The translations under genes were made by a program, and so were the position numbers. DNA of 8,010 bases, from NCBI GenBank assembly GCA_913042885.1, contig CAJWLW010000224.1, positions 1 to 8,010 on the forward strand. The letters run 5' to 3'. Numbering within the stretch: position 1 is the stretch's first letter; the number at the start of each line of letters is the position of its first letter. Below the pieces are notes generated by a model. It saw only the letters and a list, made by a program, of their open reading frames with translations, was not told where the DNA came from and did no database searches. The stretch comes from an uncultured Lentisphaeria bacterium (lineage in GTDB: Bacteria > Verrucomicrobiota > Lentisphaeria > JABSQK01 > CAJWLW01). Positions 1 to 6,826 of this stretch are shown here, piece by piece.

Positions 1-177
1 GAAATTGGCAAGGAGATCGATACCTGGGAGACGCTCGATGAGCTGGCCGACAAGGCCAGATGGTGGCTGGCACACGACGACAAGCGCCGGGACGCTGCCA
101 GGCAGGCGCAGCAGCGCATACTGGAAAATTACGGTAACCAAGCCTATGCTCGCAAGCTGCTGGCCTTTGTCAATTGA
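1..177 (+). CDS. C-terminal end of a probable CgeB-like glycosyltransferase (5' end outside window)
   Basis: Frame 1 is open from the first base to a TGA at 175-177 and gives 58 residues. The fragment contains EIDTWETLDELADKAR, then WWLAHDDKRR, an Ala/Gln/Arg-rich helix and ILENYGNQAYARKLLAFVN. An acidic, helical 'ELadKvryyLahdeeR' segment followed by a 'rvlenhty..R' helix is characteristic of the C-terminal end of GT-B glycosyltransferases of the CgeB/Glyco_trans_1_2 type. In that family it packs against the nucleotide-sugar binding domain and mediates protein or glycan glycosylation in the cytoplasm. No catalytic residue lies in the visible part, so the family call rests on this tail alone. 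The next gene starts 13 bases after the stop on the same strand, so the two are probably co-transcribed. The tail could also belong to another GT4-like glycosyltransferase. Confidence 0.62.
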   Translation, partial: EIGKEIDTWETLDELADKARWWLAHDDKRRDAARQAQQRILENYGNQAYARKLLAFVN

Positions 178-183
178 GGGGGA
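176..183 (+). promoter_or_regulatory. Shine-Dalgarno site that sets the start of the large glycosidase gene
   Basis: The purine run GAGGGGGA overlaps the stop codon of the upstream glycosyltransferase and lies 7 bases before the ATG at 191. It supports translation starting at 191 rather than at the upstream ATG at position 5, which would run through the glycosyltransferase coding region. The overlap of stop codon and ribosome binding site suggests translational coupling. Confidence 0.6.
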
Positions 184-190
184 CACTGAT

Positions 191-3100
191 ATGAGCAGGA
201 AAACGAAAAAAAATAACCTTGAGCTGATCGGCTGCGGCACATCGGACCGCATCGGCCTGTGGCGGGTATGCCTGCGGGTGTGCGCCATACTGCTGACATG
301 CCTCACCACAGGCGTAACGGCCGGGCCGTCCATGCCGAGCCTGGATGTACTCGAAGAGACCAACTCGATCGAGGATTCCTCCGAGACGCCGCACACGAAG
401 TTTGCCAGGCCTTACGCCCGCGGCACCGTCCGGACACTTTTTATTGCCCCGCTGTCCGCCGATGTCAATGTGTTGCCTTTGCGGCATGCCGTGGAGTTGA
501 AGCAGCGCTTCGATATTGACGGGGATGCAGTACTCGTCTTGCCCGCCCAGGGCGATACATATGCAACGGCGTATGCCGGCGGCTCCGGCGTCTATGGTGG
601 CGCCATCGGCGAAGAGCGGCTGGCGCGGTTGCTGCAGAAGCCCTACGACTGCTACGTCTTCACCGGCTCGGTCATTGGATTTCTTCCGGATGCATCGTAC
701 GCGGCCATCCTCGACCATGTGCGGGCGGGGGCCGGCATGGCGCTGCTGTACAAAGTCGGCGACGACGACAAGCCGATCATCTCCAAGGCCGAAGAGATAA
801 AATTCCCCGCCGCTTTGGCGGGGCTCGACGCCAAGGTCTGGAAATACGGCAAGGGCCGCCTCGTCGCGTTGGCGACGGTCCACAGTTGGCACGTCTACCA
901 CCGTCGGCCGCCGGCGGTCTACGAGGTGGCCCACATATTCGGAACCGATCTGCCCCGAGACCTGCGCTCCGAAAGGCGGGGGCGCGCTGTCCTGTGGGCC
1001 GCCGGGCGCCAGCCGCGATTACAGATGTCGGTATCTCTTCCGGGTCCTGCGCTGGACCGTGTCGGGCTGCCGGCGCACAAGATCAGTATCTCCTGGAAAG
1101 GGGAGGGCGTGGCCGGTCCCATCAACCTTGCCGCCCGCATACGCAGCCAGTCGCGCGGTGCCATGCAGCTGCCGGCCGTTCTTGACATCGACACAGCGAA
1201 CGGCGCCCATGAGTTCCCGCTGCCCGCCCTGCCTGCGGGCAGATACGCCGTCGATGTAATAGCCCGCGGTGACCGCGGCGTCGAGGGTTGGGCTGTCGAG
1301 CAATTCACGGTCACTACTGAGGAGAGGATCGGCCGGGTCAAGGTCGATCGTGACTGGGGCGAGACCGGCGAGCCGATTACCGGCACGGTCACCATCGACA
1401 CAGACGCCGGCGCCGAGCGCACGCTGCGGGTGCACGCCGTGGACCGCTACGGCCGGATAGTTGCCCGGCAGGAGATCCGCCGCCCTGGCGCACAGACCAC
1501 CTTCTCCCTGGCAACGTCAGCAGTGACGCCGCACTACCTCGGGATCGAAGCGGCACTCGTAGCTGACGGCGAAGAGATCTGCTACGGCTACGCGCCGGAC
1601 CCGTACACCATCGCGAACCGCAAGCAGGACCAGTGGAACTTCATACTTTGGGGACGTCTTTACTCGTCGATATATGATGACATCGCCGAAGATCTGCTGG
1701 CGGCCTCCGGTGTGACGTCGCGCCTCGAGACCAGCCACGGGCCGTGGTGGTACATGACCCGGGCCGGCATGAACTACACGCCGTATTGCGCCAGCGACCT
1801 CTACCGCCTTCCCGACACCGGCGCCCAGGAACCCGGTGTCGACCGCAACGGGGTTTTAGAAGGCAAAATGTGCTGGAATGACGAACCCGCCATATCCGGG
1901 CAGATCAAGAGTCATCTCGATCCTGAAATGGATTTCCGCTGTCGTGGGGTGCTCGCCTACAGCATGGGCGACGAGCAGGCGGTGTTCGGTTCCTGCCTGC
2001 ACGCCGCCTGCTGGAAGGTCTACCAGGATTGGCTGGAGAACGACTACGGCACGATCGCGGCGCTCAACGAATCCTGGGGCGCCAGTTTCGAGAAGTTCGA
2101 CGAGATACAACCCAAGATAGACGGGACAGATCTGCACTGGCTGTCGGCCGACGACAGGAAGAGCTACCACCTCTCCTACGCCAACAACGAGCACGGGAGC
2201 AAAGGCAAGACCCACGGCTCCACCGCCTGGACGGAAGCGATGAAGAATTACCCGCGCTATATCGACCGGCGGTCCTTCCAATACTGGAACTTTGCGAATT
2301 ACGCCCGGCGTTTCGGCGACACGGCCCGCCGCATGGACCCGCACGCCAGGGTCGGCGTGGAGGGAAACGATATCCGCCTGGACGCCGACATCGACGTGAT
2401 CGTGCGCAACACCGGCTGGTGGATGCCCTACGGCGAACACGGCGGCACGACGAACGAGGTGATCCGCTCGATCGCGCCCAGGGGATACCTGCACGGCAAC
2501 TTCATGGGCACTTCGTTTTTCTGGGAAAGCTTCCTGCGCGGCGGCAACACCATCGGCTATTTTCGGATCGACCGCATGCTGACACCGCAAATGTCGCTGA
2601 AAGGCTCCGTCCGCCGGGTCGTCGACTCGGCCCGGATCGTCTTTGACGGGCTCGGCACGGTGCTCAATGTGCACAAAGATTCGGAGATGCTTCATGACGG
2701 CATCGTCATGCTCCATTCGATGACCTCGGTCAAGCTGGCCAAGATCCAGACGTCTCACAAGGACAAGGAGGCCGGTCCCACCTACGGCAACTTCCGAACC
2801 AGGGACCACTCGGGCCGGAATCGCAGCGAGGTCGAGCGTACCTGGCGCAATCACACCGCCTGGCACCGGGCGATTCGCGCCAGCGGCCTGCAGTTCGTAT
2901 ACACCACCGACGGGCAGATCCGGCGTGGTGAGTTCGATCCCGCGCCTTACAAGGTGATGATCCTTTCGCAGTACGAAGCGATCGGTCCCGAGGAGGAGAC
3001 GACGATCCGCGACTTCGTCGCTAATGGCGGCACGGTTATCGCCGATGTCAGACCCGGCATCTACGGCGCGCGCGGCAAGCAACGTGATAACGGCGCCGTG

Positions 3101-4021
3101 CTCGACGACCTGTTCGGGGTTCGCCACACCGGCAGTGCACCGGCCGACAGGGCGGGCGGCAGGATCACCGGCACAATCGCCGGCTCCGCAGTTGATGTGA
3201 ACCTCGCCGATCTGGCTGTCAACCCGGCGTTGGAAGTGACCACAGGCACGGCTCTGGGAAAGGCGGGTGCGACACCGATTTGTATCGTCAACGAGGTTGG
3301 GGAAGGGCGCGCGATCCTGCTGAATTTCACGATGTGGTCTTTCCCGCCTTTGGCGACTCATGACGGCCCCGAGGACGCCTCGAGTTTCTTACAGACAATA
3401 TTTGCCGAGGCCGGGGTACAGTGGCCGCTGACGATGGTTGACGAAGCGGGACGGCGGCACCGGAACATGGAAGCCATGCGCTGGCGCACCGGCGATGGTA
3501 TCGAGGTTGTGGCCCTCTTCGGACCGGACAGAAGCACCTGGCAGGACAGCAGTGCGCCGCCGGCGCCGGCCCCTTTTACCGATCTCGACACCCCCGTGCC
3601 GGTGACGGTACGCCTGTCCCGGCCGCTGTACGTCTGCGAGCTGCGCACCGGTCTGCGGGCCGGTCCCGTCGAAGTGTTCGCAACCGGTCTGCGGCCACGG
3701 TGGCCGACGTTTCTCGTGTTGAGTGAACGCGAGTTAGGCGTGCCGCTGCTCGAGGCGACCGACGATGCTGTCCGGCGCGGCGGAGTATACGAGATCGAGG
3801 TGAAAATCGCTGATGCGCAGGGTACGCATCCCCTTAAACTCAAGGCGACGTCCCCCGCCGGTGACGAGGCGCCGTGGTTTTCCCAAAGCGTTTTCGTCGA
3901 GGCGGGGCAGGCGCAGATCACGCTTCCGATTGCCCACAATGAGCAACCGGGCAGATGGACGGTGACGGTGACGGATCTCTATACGGGAACGTCTGCTGCA
4001 AGCTCGTTCACAGTCGAATGA
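191..4021 (+). CDS. Large exported GH42-like glycoside hydrolase (beta-galactosidase-like) with trimerisation-like and Ig-like domains
   Basis: Encodes 1276 residues. The ATG at 191 is chosen for its strong ribosome binding site and because it opens on a Sec signal peptide: a basic N-terminus (SRKTKK), a hydrophobic core at about 30-43 and a VTA|G cleavage site after residue 44. Visible layout: amidotransferase-like alpha/beta domain at about 81-253; beta-sandwich domains at about 273-468; probable TIM-barrel region at about 478-838; second amidotransferase-like domain at about 917-1050, like the GH42 trimerisation domain (ILSQYEAIGPEEET, FVANGGTVIADVRPG); Pro/Ala linker near 1120-1130; C-terminal Ig-like sandwich at about 1198-1276. 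In the barrel, YSMGDEQ gives Glu595 as likely acid/base, followed by LNESWGASFEKFDEI, a block typical of GH42 relatives; Glu724 in RVGVEGND is a candidate nucleophile. The protein probably acts on beta-linked glycans outside the cytoplasm. It is much longer than classical GH42 enzymes (roughly 650-700 residues). Substrate is unknown; the hydrolase class is fairly sure, the family number less so. Confidence 0.72.
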   Translation: MSRKTKKNNLELIGCGTSDRIGLWRVCLRVCAILLTCLTTGVTAGPSMPSLDVLEETNSIEDSSETPHTKFARPYARGTVRTLFIAPLSADVNVLPLRHAVELKQRFDIDGDAVLVLPAQGDTYATAYAGGSGVYGGAIGEERLARLLQKPYDCYVFTGSVIGFLPDASYAAILDHVRAGAGMALLYKVGDDDKPIISKAEEIKFPAALAGLDAKVWKYGKGRLVALATVHSWHVYHRRPPAVYEVAHIFGTDLPRDLRSERRGRAVLWAAGRQPRLQMSVSLPGPALDRVGLPAHKISISWKGEGVAGPINLAARIRSQSRGAMQLPAVLDIDTANGAHEFPLPALPAGRYAVDVIARGDRGVEGWAVEQFTVTTEERIGRVKVDRDWGETGEPITGTVTIDTDAGAERTLRVHAVDRYGRIVARQEIRRPGAQTTFSLATSAVTPHYLGIEAALVADGEEICYGYAPDPYTIANRKQDQWNFILWGRLYSSIYDDIAEDLLAASGVTSRLETSHGPWWYMTRAGMNYTPYCASDLYRLPDTGAQEPGVDRNGVLEGKMCWNDEPAISGQIKSHLDPEMDFRCRGVLAYSMGDEQAVFGSCLHAACWKVYQDWLENDYGTIAALNESWGASFEKFDEIQPKIDGTDLHWLSADDRKSYHLSYANNEHGSKGKTHGSTAWTEAMKNYPRYIDRRSFQYWNFANYARRFGDTARRMDPHARVGVEGNDIRLDADIDVIVRNTGWWMPYGEHGGTTNEVIRSIAPRGYLHGNFMGTSFFWESFLRGGNTIGYFRIDRMLTPQMSLKGSVRRVVDSARIVFDGLGTVLNVHKDSEMLHDGIVMLHSMTSVKLAKIQTSHKDKEAGPTYGNFRTRDHSGRNRSEVERTWRNHTAWHRAIRASGLQFVYTTDGQIRRGEFDPAPYKVMILSQYEAIGPEEETTIRDFVANGGTVIADVRPGIYGARGKQRDNGAVLDDLFGVRHTGSAPADRAGGRITGTIAGSAVDVNLADLAVNPALEVTTGTALGKAGATPICIVNEVGEGRAILLNFTMWSFPPLATHDGPEDASSFLQTIFAEAGVQWPLTMVDEAGRRHRNMEAMRWRTGDGIEVVALFGPDRSTWQDSSAPPAPAPFTDLDTPVPVTVRLSRPLYVCELRTGLRAGPVEVFATGLRPRWPTFLVLSERELGVPLLEATDDAVRRGGVYEIEVKIADAQGTHPLKLKATSPAGDEAPWFSQSVFVEAGQAQITLPIAHNEQPGRWTVTVTDLYTGTSAASSFTVE

Positions 4022-4033
4022 GACAAGGTGCGT

Positions 4034-4065
4034 AACCCCGCCACCGGCAAACGGGCGGCGGTGTT
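4034..4065. other. Imperfect GC-rich hairpin just after the glycosidase gene
   Basis: The arms AACCCCGCCACC and GGGCGGCGGTGTT pair around a short GGCAAAC-type loop with two mismatches. It starts 12 bases after the stop of the large gene. No T run follows, so by itself it is not a standard intrinsic terminator. It may protect the 3' end of the messenger or act together with the hairpin at 4094. Confidence 0.35.
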
Positions 4066-4093
4066 AATTACGGAAAGAAGAGGTTGCTATTGG

Positions 4094-4127
4094 TGAACGG
4101 CAGCCTCTGCTCCGTGCCGTTCATTTT
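4094..4127 (+). terminator. Probable intrinsic terminator of the plus-strand unit
   Basis: TGAACGGCA at 4094-4102 and TGCCGTTCA at 4115-4123 form a perfect 9-base-pair stem with a 12-base loop. The sequence TTTTATC follows directly, from 4124. The T tract is short, so the strength is uncertain. The opposite direction has no T run, so the element fits the plus strand and would separate this unit from the convergent minus-strand genes. Confidence 0.5.
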
Positions 4128-4160
4128 ATCAGCCCCAGGAGCGGCAGCCGGCCTGGAAGC

Positions 4161-4532
4161 TCACTCGCCGAAATCAAGCTGTACTTCCTCGAGCAGCGGC
4201 GAGCGGCAGCCGTTGGTGTGGACGAATGTTGCCCTGTACTGCAGCCACTTGGCGGTCGGTCGGATATTCGGCGTGGTGTTGCCGGACACCTCGTAATAAC
4301 TACCTTCCCCTTCCGGGTCGGACCAGGCTGCACCAGCCGCTGTCATTTGCCAGCTCCTGCCGCGGCCAGCCATCTCCCGGGCCGTCGGCCTGGGGATAGA
4401 TCCAGGTGGGCCGTGTCCGATGTAGCCGTGGGCATCTGGAAAGACGAGATCCACACAGCCGTTGCCGTTGGCATCGGCTGAACGAATGGCGTCGTCGCAG
4501 GAGCGATTGGCTCCGGTCGCGTATTGTGAATC
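4161..4532 (-). pseudogene. Remnant of the C-terminus of a secreted protein, in frame behind the oxidoreductase stop
   Basis: Directly after the TAA of the oxidoreductase gene the same minus-strand frame stays open for 123 sense codons to a TGA at 4161-4163. The translation looks like real protein: an early SADANGNGCVDLVFPD stretch resembles a dockerin or EF-hand type calcium loop (DxNxNGxxD), and the end reads KWLQYRATF, then RSPLLEEVQLDF. A similar 'WLQYRAtf...spvLeeV.l.F' ending is common in bacterial exported sialidase-like or glycosidase proteins with a C-terminal beta-sandwich. No ATG with a ribosome binding site is present; a GTG at 4452-4454 falls inside the loop and is unconvincing. 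The best reading is the 3' end of a gene whose front part was lost. Expression as a readthrough tail of the oxidoreductase is possible but not supported by any family knowledge. Confidence 0.45.
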
Positions 4533-5762
4533 TTACAGTTCTTCCCACAAGCCCTGCAGGTCGTCGGGCAAGAGCTCTTGAGGAACAACAAACTCTCCCC
4601 GCTGTGCCGCCAACGTTGCGGCCTGTCCGAGCAGCTCCGCCGCAAAGGCCTGGCGCACAGTTGTGAACGGCTCTGCCTCGCCGGTCATGAGCTGACAGAA
4701 GTGCCGGGCGACAGCACCGCCGCCGTTGTAGTGCATACGCTTGCGATAGTCGAATTCGTAGACTGTTGAATCCTCAGGTGTGCCAAAGCGGGGGCAGTGC
4801 AGGATACGGCCCTTGTCGTGGTTTCCCTGGATGGTCAGGCTAAGGCGCAAAATGCCTTCGAGCCCGGTGATCTCGTATTCCCGCGTCGTGTAACTGACCG
4901 GACTGAAAAAACACTGGGTGTAGGTGCCGAAAGTGCCATTGTCGAATTCGATCATGCACACTTCGTTGTCGGGCACATCGACTTCCTCTGCGTACACGCA
5001 CATGTCGTTTGCCCAGGATTGCTCAAACATTTTGTCGGTATTGCCGTAGCGGTACTGGGTGTTATTGCTGCTTTCCGGGCATGTGAAGCGTTCGTCACAC
5101 TGCCTGCAGTGCAGGTCATTCGGCTTGTTGCCACCGAAGGCCTGGCGTCTGGCGATAGCAGCAACGCGGCTGGCGCGAGCCCCGACGATGTAGTGCATGA
5201 TGTCCAGGTCATGCGTAGCTTTTTCGATAAACATGCCGCCACTGCCGGCCATGGTACGCCGGAAACAGTGGTACATGCTGTTGCCGTAAAAACAGTTCTG
5301 CACGAATGACACGGAACAGATTTGGCCGATTGCACCCGAATCAACCAGCTTCTTGGTCTGGGAGATGATGGGAGCATAGCGCATGACATGATCGACTATA
5401 ATGGGGCCCGAGTACTCTTCCGAGAAGCGCAGAACATCGCAGATCTTGTCGAAATTGGCATCGAGCGGCTTTTCCAGCAGCAGCGGTGTGCTCAACCCCT
5501 GCAGTTCCTGGATGTTCTCCAGGTGACAATGGTTTGGCGACGCCACGATAATACCGTCGAGCGGCATCTTCCGCAGTTCTGCAATCGTGGCGCAGCGCTG
5601 TGGTTTATTGCCGAGAAAATCACAATTGCGCTGATACTTCTCATCATCCGGGTCCACCACACCAGCTACCGTCACCAGCCCGCCTGTGGCATGGTCAAGT
5701 GCGCGTCCGAGATGCGCGCCCATGTTGCCGAAACCGATGATGCCAACCTTCAATTCCTTCAT
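4533..5762 (-). CDS. Gfo/Idh/MocA family NAD(P)-dependent oxidoreductase
   Basis: Encodes 409 residues. The ATG at 5762 is chosen because AGGGG lies 8 bases upstream and the Rossmann strand follows at once (KELKVGIIGFGNMGAHLG); a start at 5804 would add 14 unrelated residues. The nucleotide-binding GxGxxG is G10-F-G12-N-M-G15. The family EKP motif is at 97-99 (LLLEKPLDA), with Lys98 the usual catalytic lysine. The second domain carries FIEKATHDLDIMHYIVG at about 178-194; His184, Asp187 and His190 are candidate active-site residues. A cysteine cluster, CRQCDERFTC, sits at 219-228. Family members oxidise or reduce the hydroxyl or carbonyl of sugars, inositols and related acids in the cytoplasm; the substrate is unknown here. 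The phyH gene lies about 100 bases upstream on the same strand, and a coding remnant follows the stop in frame. Confidence 0.88.
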   Translation of the reverse strand: MKELKVGIIGFGNMGAHLGRALDHATGGLVTVAGVVDPDDEKYQRNCDFLGNKPQRCATIAELRKMPLDGIIVASPNHCHLENIQELQGLSTPLLLEKPLDANFDKICDVLRFSEEYSGPIIVDHVMRYAPIISQTKKLVDSGAIGQICSVSFVQNCFYGNSMYHCFRRTMAGSGGMFIEKATHDLDIMHYIVGARASRVAAIARRQAFGGNKPNDLHCRQCDERFTCPESSNNTQYRYGNTDKMFEQSWANDMCVYAEEVDVPDNEVCMIEFDNGTFGTYTQCFFSPVSYTTREYEITGLEGILRLSLTIQGNHDKGRILHCPRFGTPEDSTVYEFDYRKRMHYNGGGAVARHFCQLMTGEAEPFTTVRQAFAAELLGQAATLAAQRGEFVVPQELLPDDLQGLWEEL

Positions 5763-5770
5763 AAAAATCG

Positions 5771-5775
5771 CCCCT
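5771..5775 (-). promoter_or_regulatory. Shine-Dalgarno site of the oxidoreductase gene
   Basis: AGGGG on the minus strand, 8 bases before the ATG at 5762. It decides between this start and the in-frame start further upstream at 5804, which lacks the Rossmann context. Confidence 0.55.
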
Positions 5776-5861
5776 GTCTCTACTTTGTTAAGATGGTACG
5801 GCAACCTGCACCGATGTCATCTGCCTTACGATTTCGAGGGTATCCAGATCCGATTCATTGA

Positions 5862-6620
5862 TCAAACGACCAAACCGTCCTTCAAGAACGGAACGGCCTG
5901 ACGCGTCGTCGCCTCCTTAAAGGGTATGATTTCGGGTGAATACTGCGCCAGAAAGGCTCGGCGTACCCGGTCGGATGTATTGGCGCCGCTTCGGTGCAGG
6001 GTCGTGCTCGAAAACACTGCCACGCCGCCCGCGGTCACTTCGACGGGAACACCCGGATCATCGCCCACGTAGCCAATCAAGTCATTAGTGTTTTCGTCGC
6101 GCGTGTGCGTTCGAACCTGGTTTCCCCCGACCCGCGACCACGGCAGGACATCAATGGTCCCGTTCTCCGCGCTGACATCGTCCAGGGCACACCAGCAGGA
6201 GAGGTATGGTGAATGCGGTTCAGGGATGTAACCGGAATCCTGGTGCCAGCCGAACTTCATCCCTACGTCCGCGCATTTAACCACGAACTGGTTCTTGAAC
6301 AGGTACGCTATCGGCCCGATGGTGGCCCGACAAATGTCGGCCATGCAATCGCTGAACAGGAACTTTCCAAGGTCGGGGCGGCGGTCGTAGGCACCATCGA
6401 TGAAGTACCGTTTGCCCTTGTGCGTGATCTCGCGCACCTGATCCCATTGCTCGCGGTCGATCTGGTCATCGGTTTCAGCGATCAGTTCCCCGCAAACCCG
6501 ACGCAGCAGTTCCAAATGCTCGTCGGAAATGACATGATCGACGATGAAATAACCTTCCTCACGAAACTGCTGTTTGTGTTCGTCGGTGATCTTGGAGGAG
6601 GGGCAATTGGGAGCAGGCAT
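5862..6620 (-). CDS. Phytanoyl-CoA dioxygenase (PhyH) family Fe(II)/2-oxoglutarate oxygenase
   Basis: Encodes 252 residues, a normal length for bacterial PhyH proteins. The start at 6620 has AAAGGA 9 bases upstream. The N-terminal FREEGYFIVDHVISDEHLELL at about 19-39 matches the usual 'f.e.Gy.vv...ls..el..l' opening of the family. The metal triad is visible as WHQDSGY (His126, Asp128) and LHRSGANTSDRVRRAF (His209); Arg220, 11 residues after His209 as in related enzymes such as EctD, should bind 2-oxoglutarate. The stretch DVLPWSR before the last strand and SPYLSCWCALDDVSAENG also fit. The enzyme would hydroxylate a small molecule with O2 and 2-oxoglutarate in the cytoplasm; phytanoyl-CoA itself is unlikely to be the substrate in this bacterial subgroup. 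It lies between an SDR upstream and a Gfo/Idh/MocA enzyme downstream, suggesting a shared pathway. A degraded copy of part of it is seen at 7846-7886. Confidence 0.9.
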   Translation of the reverse strand: MPAPNCPSSKITDEHKQQFREEGYFIVDHVISDEHLELLRRVCGELIAETDDQIDREQWDQVREITHKGKRYFIDGAYDRRPDLGKFLFSDCMADICRATIGPIAYLFKNQFVVKCADVGMKFGWHQDSGYIPEPHSPYLSCWCALDDVSAENGTIDVLPWSRVGGNQVRTHTRDENTNDLIGYVGDDPGVPVEVTAGGVAVFSSTTLHRSGANTSDRVRRAFLAQYSPEIIPFKEATTRQAVPFLKDGLVV

Positions 6621-6676
6621 CTATTCATATCCTTTCATTATGGCCAGTTGAGAACATGACGTGGGGCGGCACGACC

Positions 6677-6704
6677 AAGATAGGCAGTATCCTGGATTTG
6701 GCAA
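6677..6704 (-). promoter_or_regulatory. Possible sigma70-like promoter ahead of the PhyH gene
   Basis: On the minus strand, TTGCCA (6704-6699) is followed after 16 bases by TATCTT (6682-6677), about 57 bases before the PhyH ATG. The -35 matches 5 of 6 consensus bases and the -10 matches 4 of 6. The spacing is one base short of optimal and the host's sigma factors are unknown, so this is a weak call. Confidence 0.22.
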
Positions 6705-6724
6705 GCGGTGGGACTGTTGAGTAA

Positions 6725-6826
6725 TTACCCGGGATTTGCCATATAGACCTGCTTGTCGATCAGGTTGGCGGTTCCGGGTGTTGTTTCAGCAATACCCATG
6801 CCCCTGGCACTCGGCACTTCAACCGA
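6725..6826 (-). other. 33-codon open tail in frame after the SDR stop codon
   Basis: After the TGA of the SDR gene the same frame continues for 33 sense codons to a TAA at 6725-6727. The peptide includes the stretch GMGIAETTPGTANLIDKQVY and ends in MANPG. It contains an ATG, but AGGGG lies only about one base from it, too close to serve as a ribosome binding site. It may be chance, a remnant of a lost gene, or the trace of an older C-terminal extension of the SDR. I do not recognise the peptide. Confidence 0.25.

Noticed and set aside
5..190. N-terminal extension of the glycosidase frame by 62 codons
   Set aside because: It overlaps the glycosyltransferase coding end, its peptide is low-complexity Arg/Ser/Trp-rich, and it would bury the signal peptide; the ATG at 191 has a strong ribosome binding site.
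1856..3361. 501-codon open frame on the minus strand
   Set aside because: It is antisense to the catalytic part of the glycosidase, its composition (Val, Arg, Gly, Asp, His rich) is that of a shadow in GC-rich DNA, and no domain is recognisable.
4500..4530. Small inverted repeat GGAGC/GCTCC after the oxidoreductase gene
   Set aside because: Only five base pairs, no T run, and it lies inside the coding-looking remnant.
4797..5309. 170-codon plus-strand frame
   Set aside because: It mirrors the oxidoreductase coding region, whose frame carries clear family motifs.
5763..5804. Upstream start of the oxidoreductase adding 14 residues
   Set aside because: The extra residues precede the Rossmann strand, are unlike the family, and would cover the ribosome binding site at 5771-5775.
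6213..6659. 148-codon plus-strand frame
   Set aside because: It is antisense to the PhyH gene, which has its complete metal and cofactor motifs.
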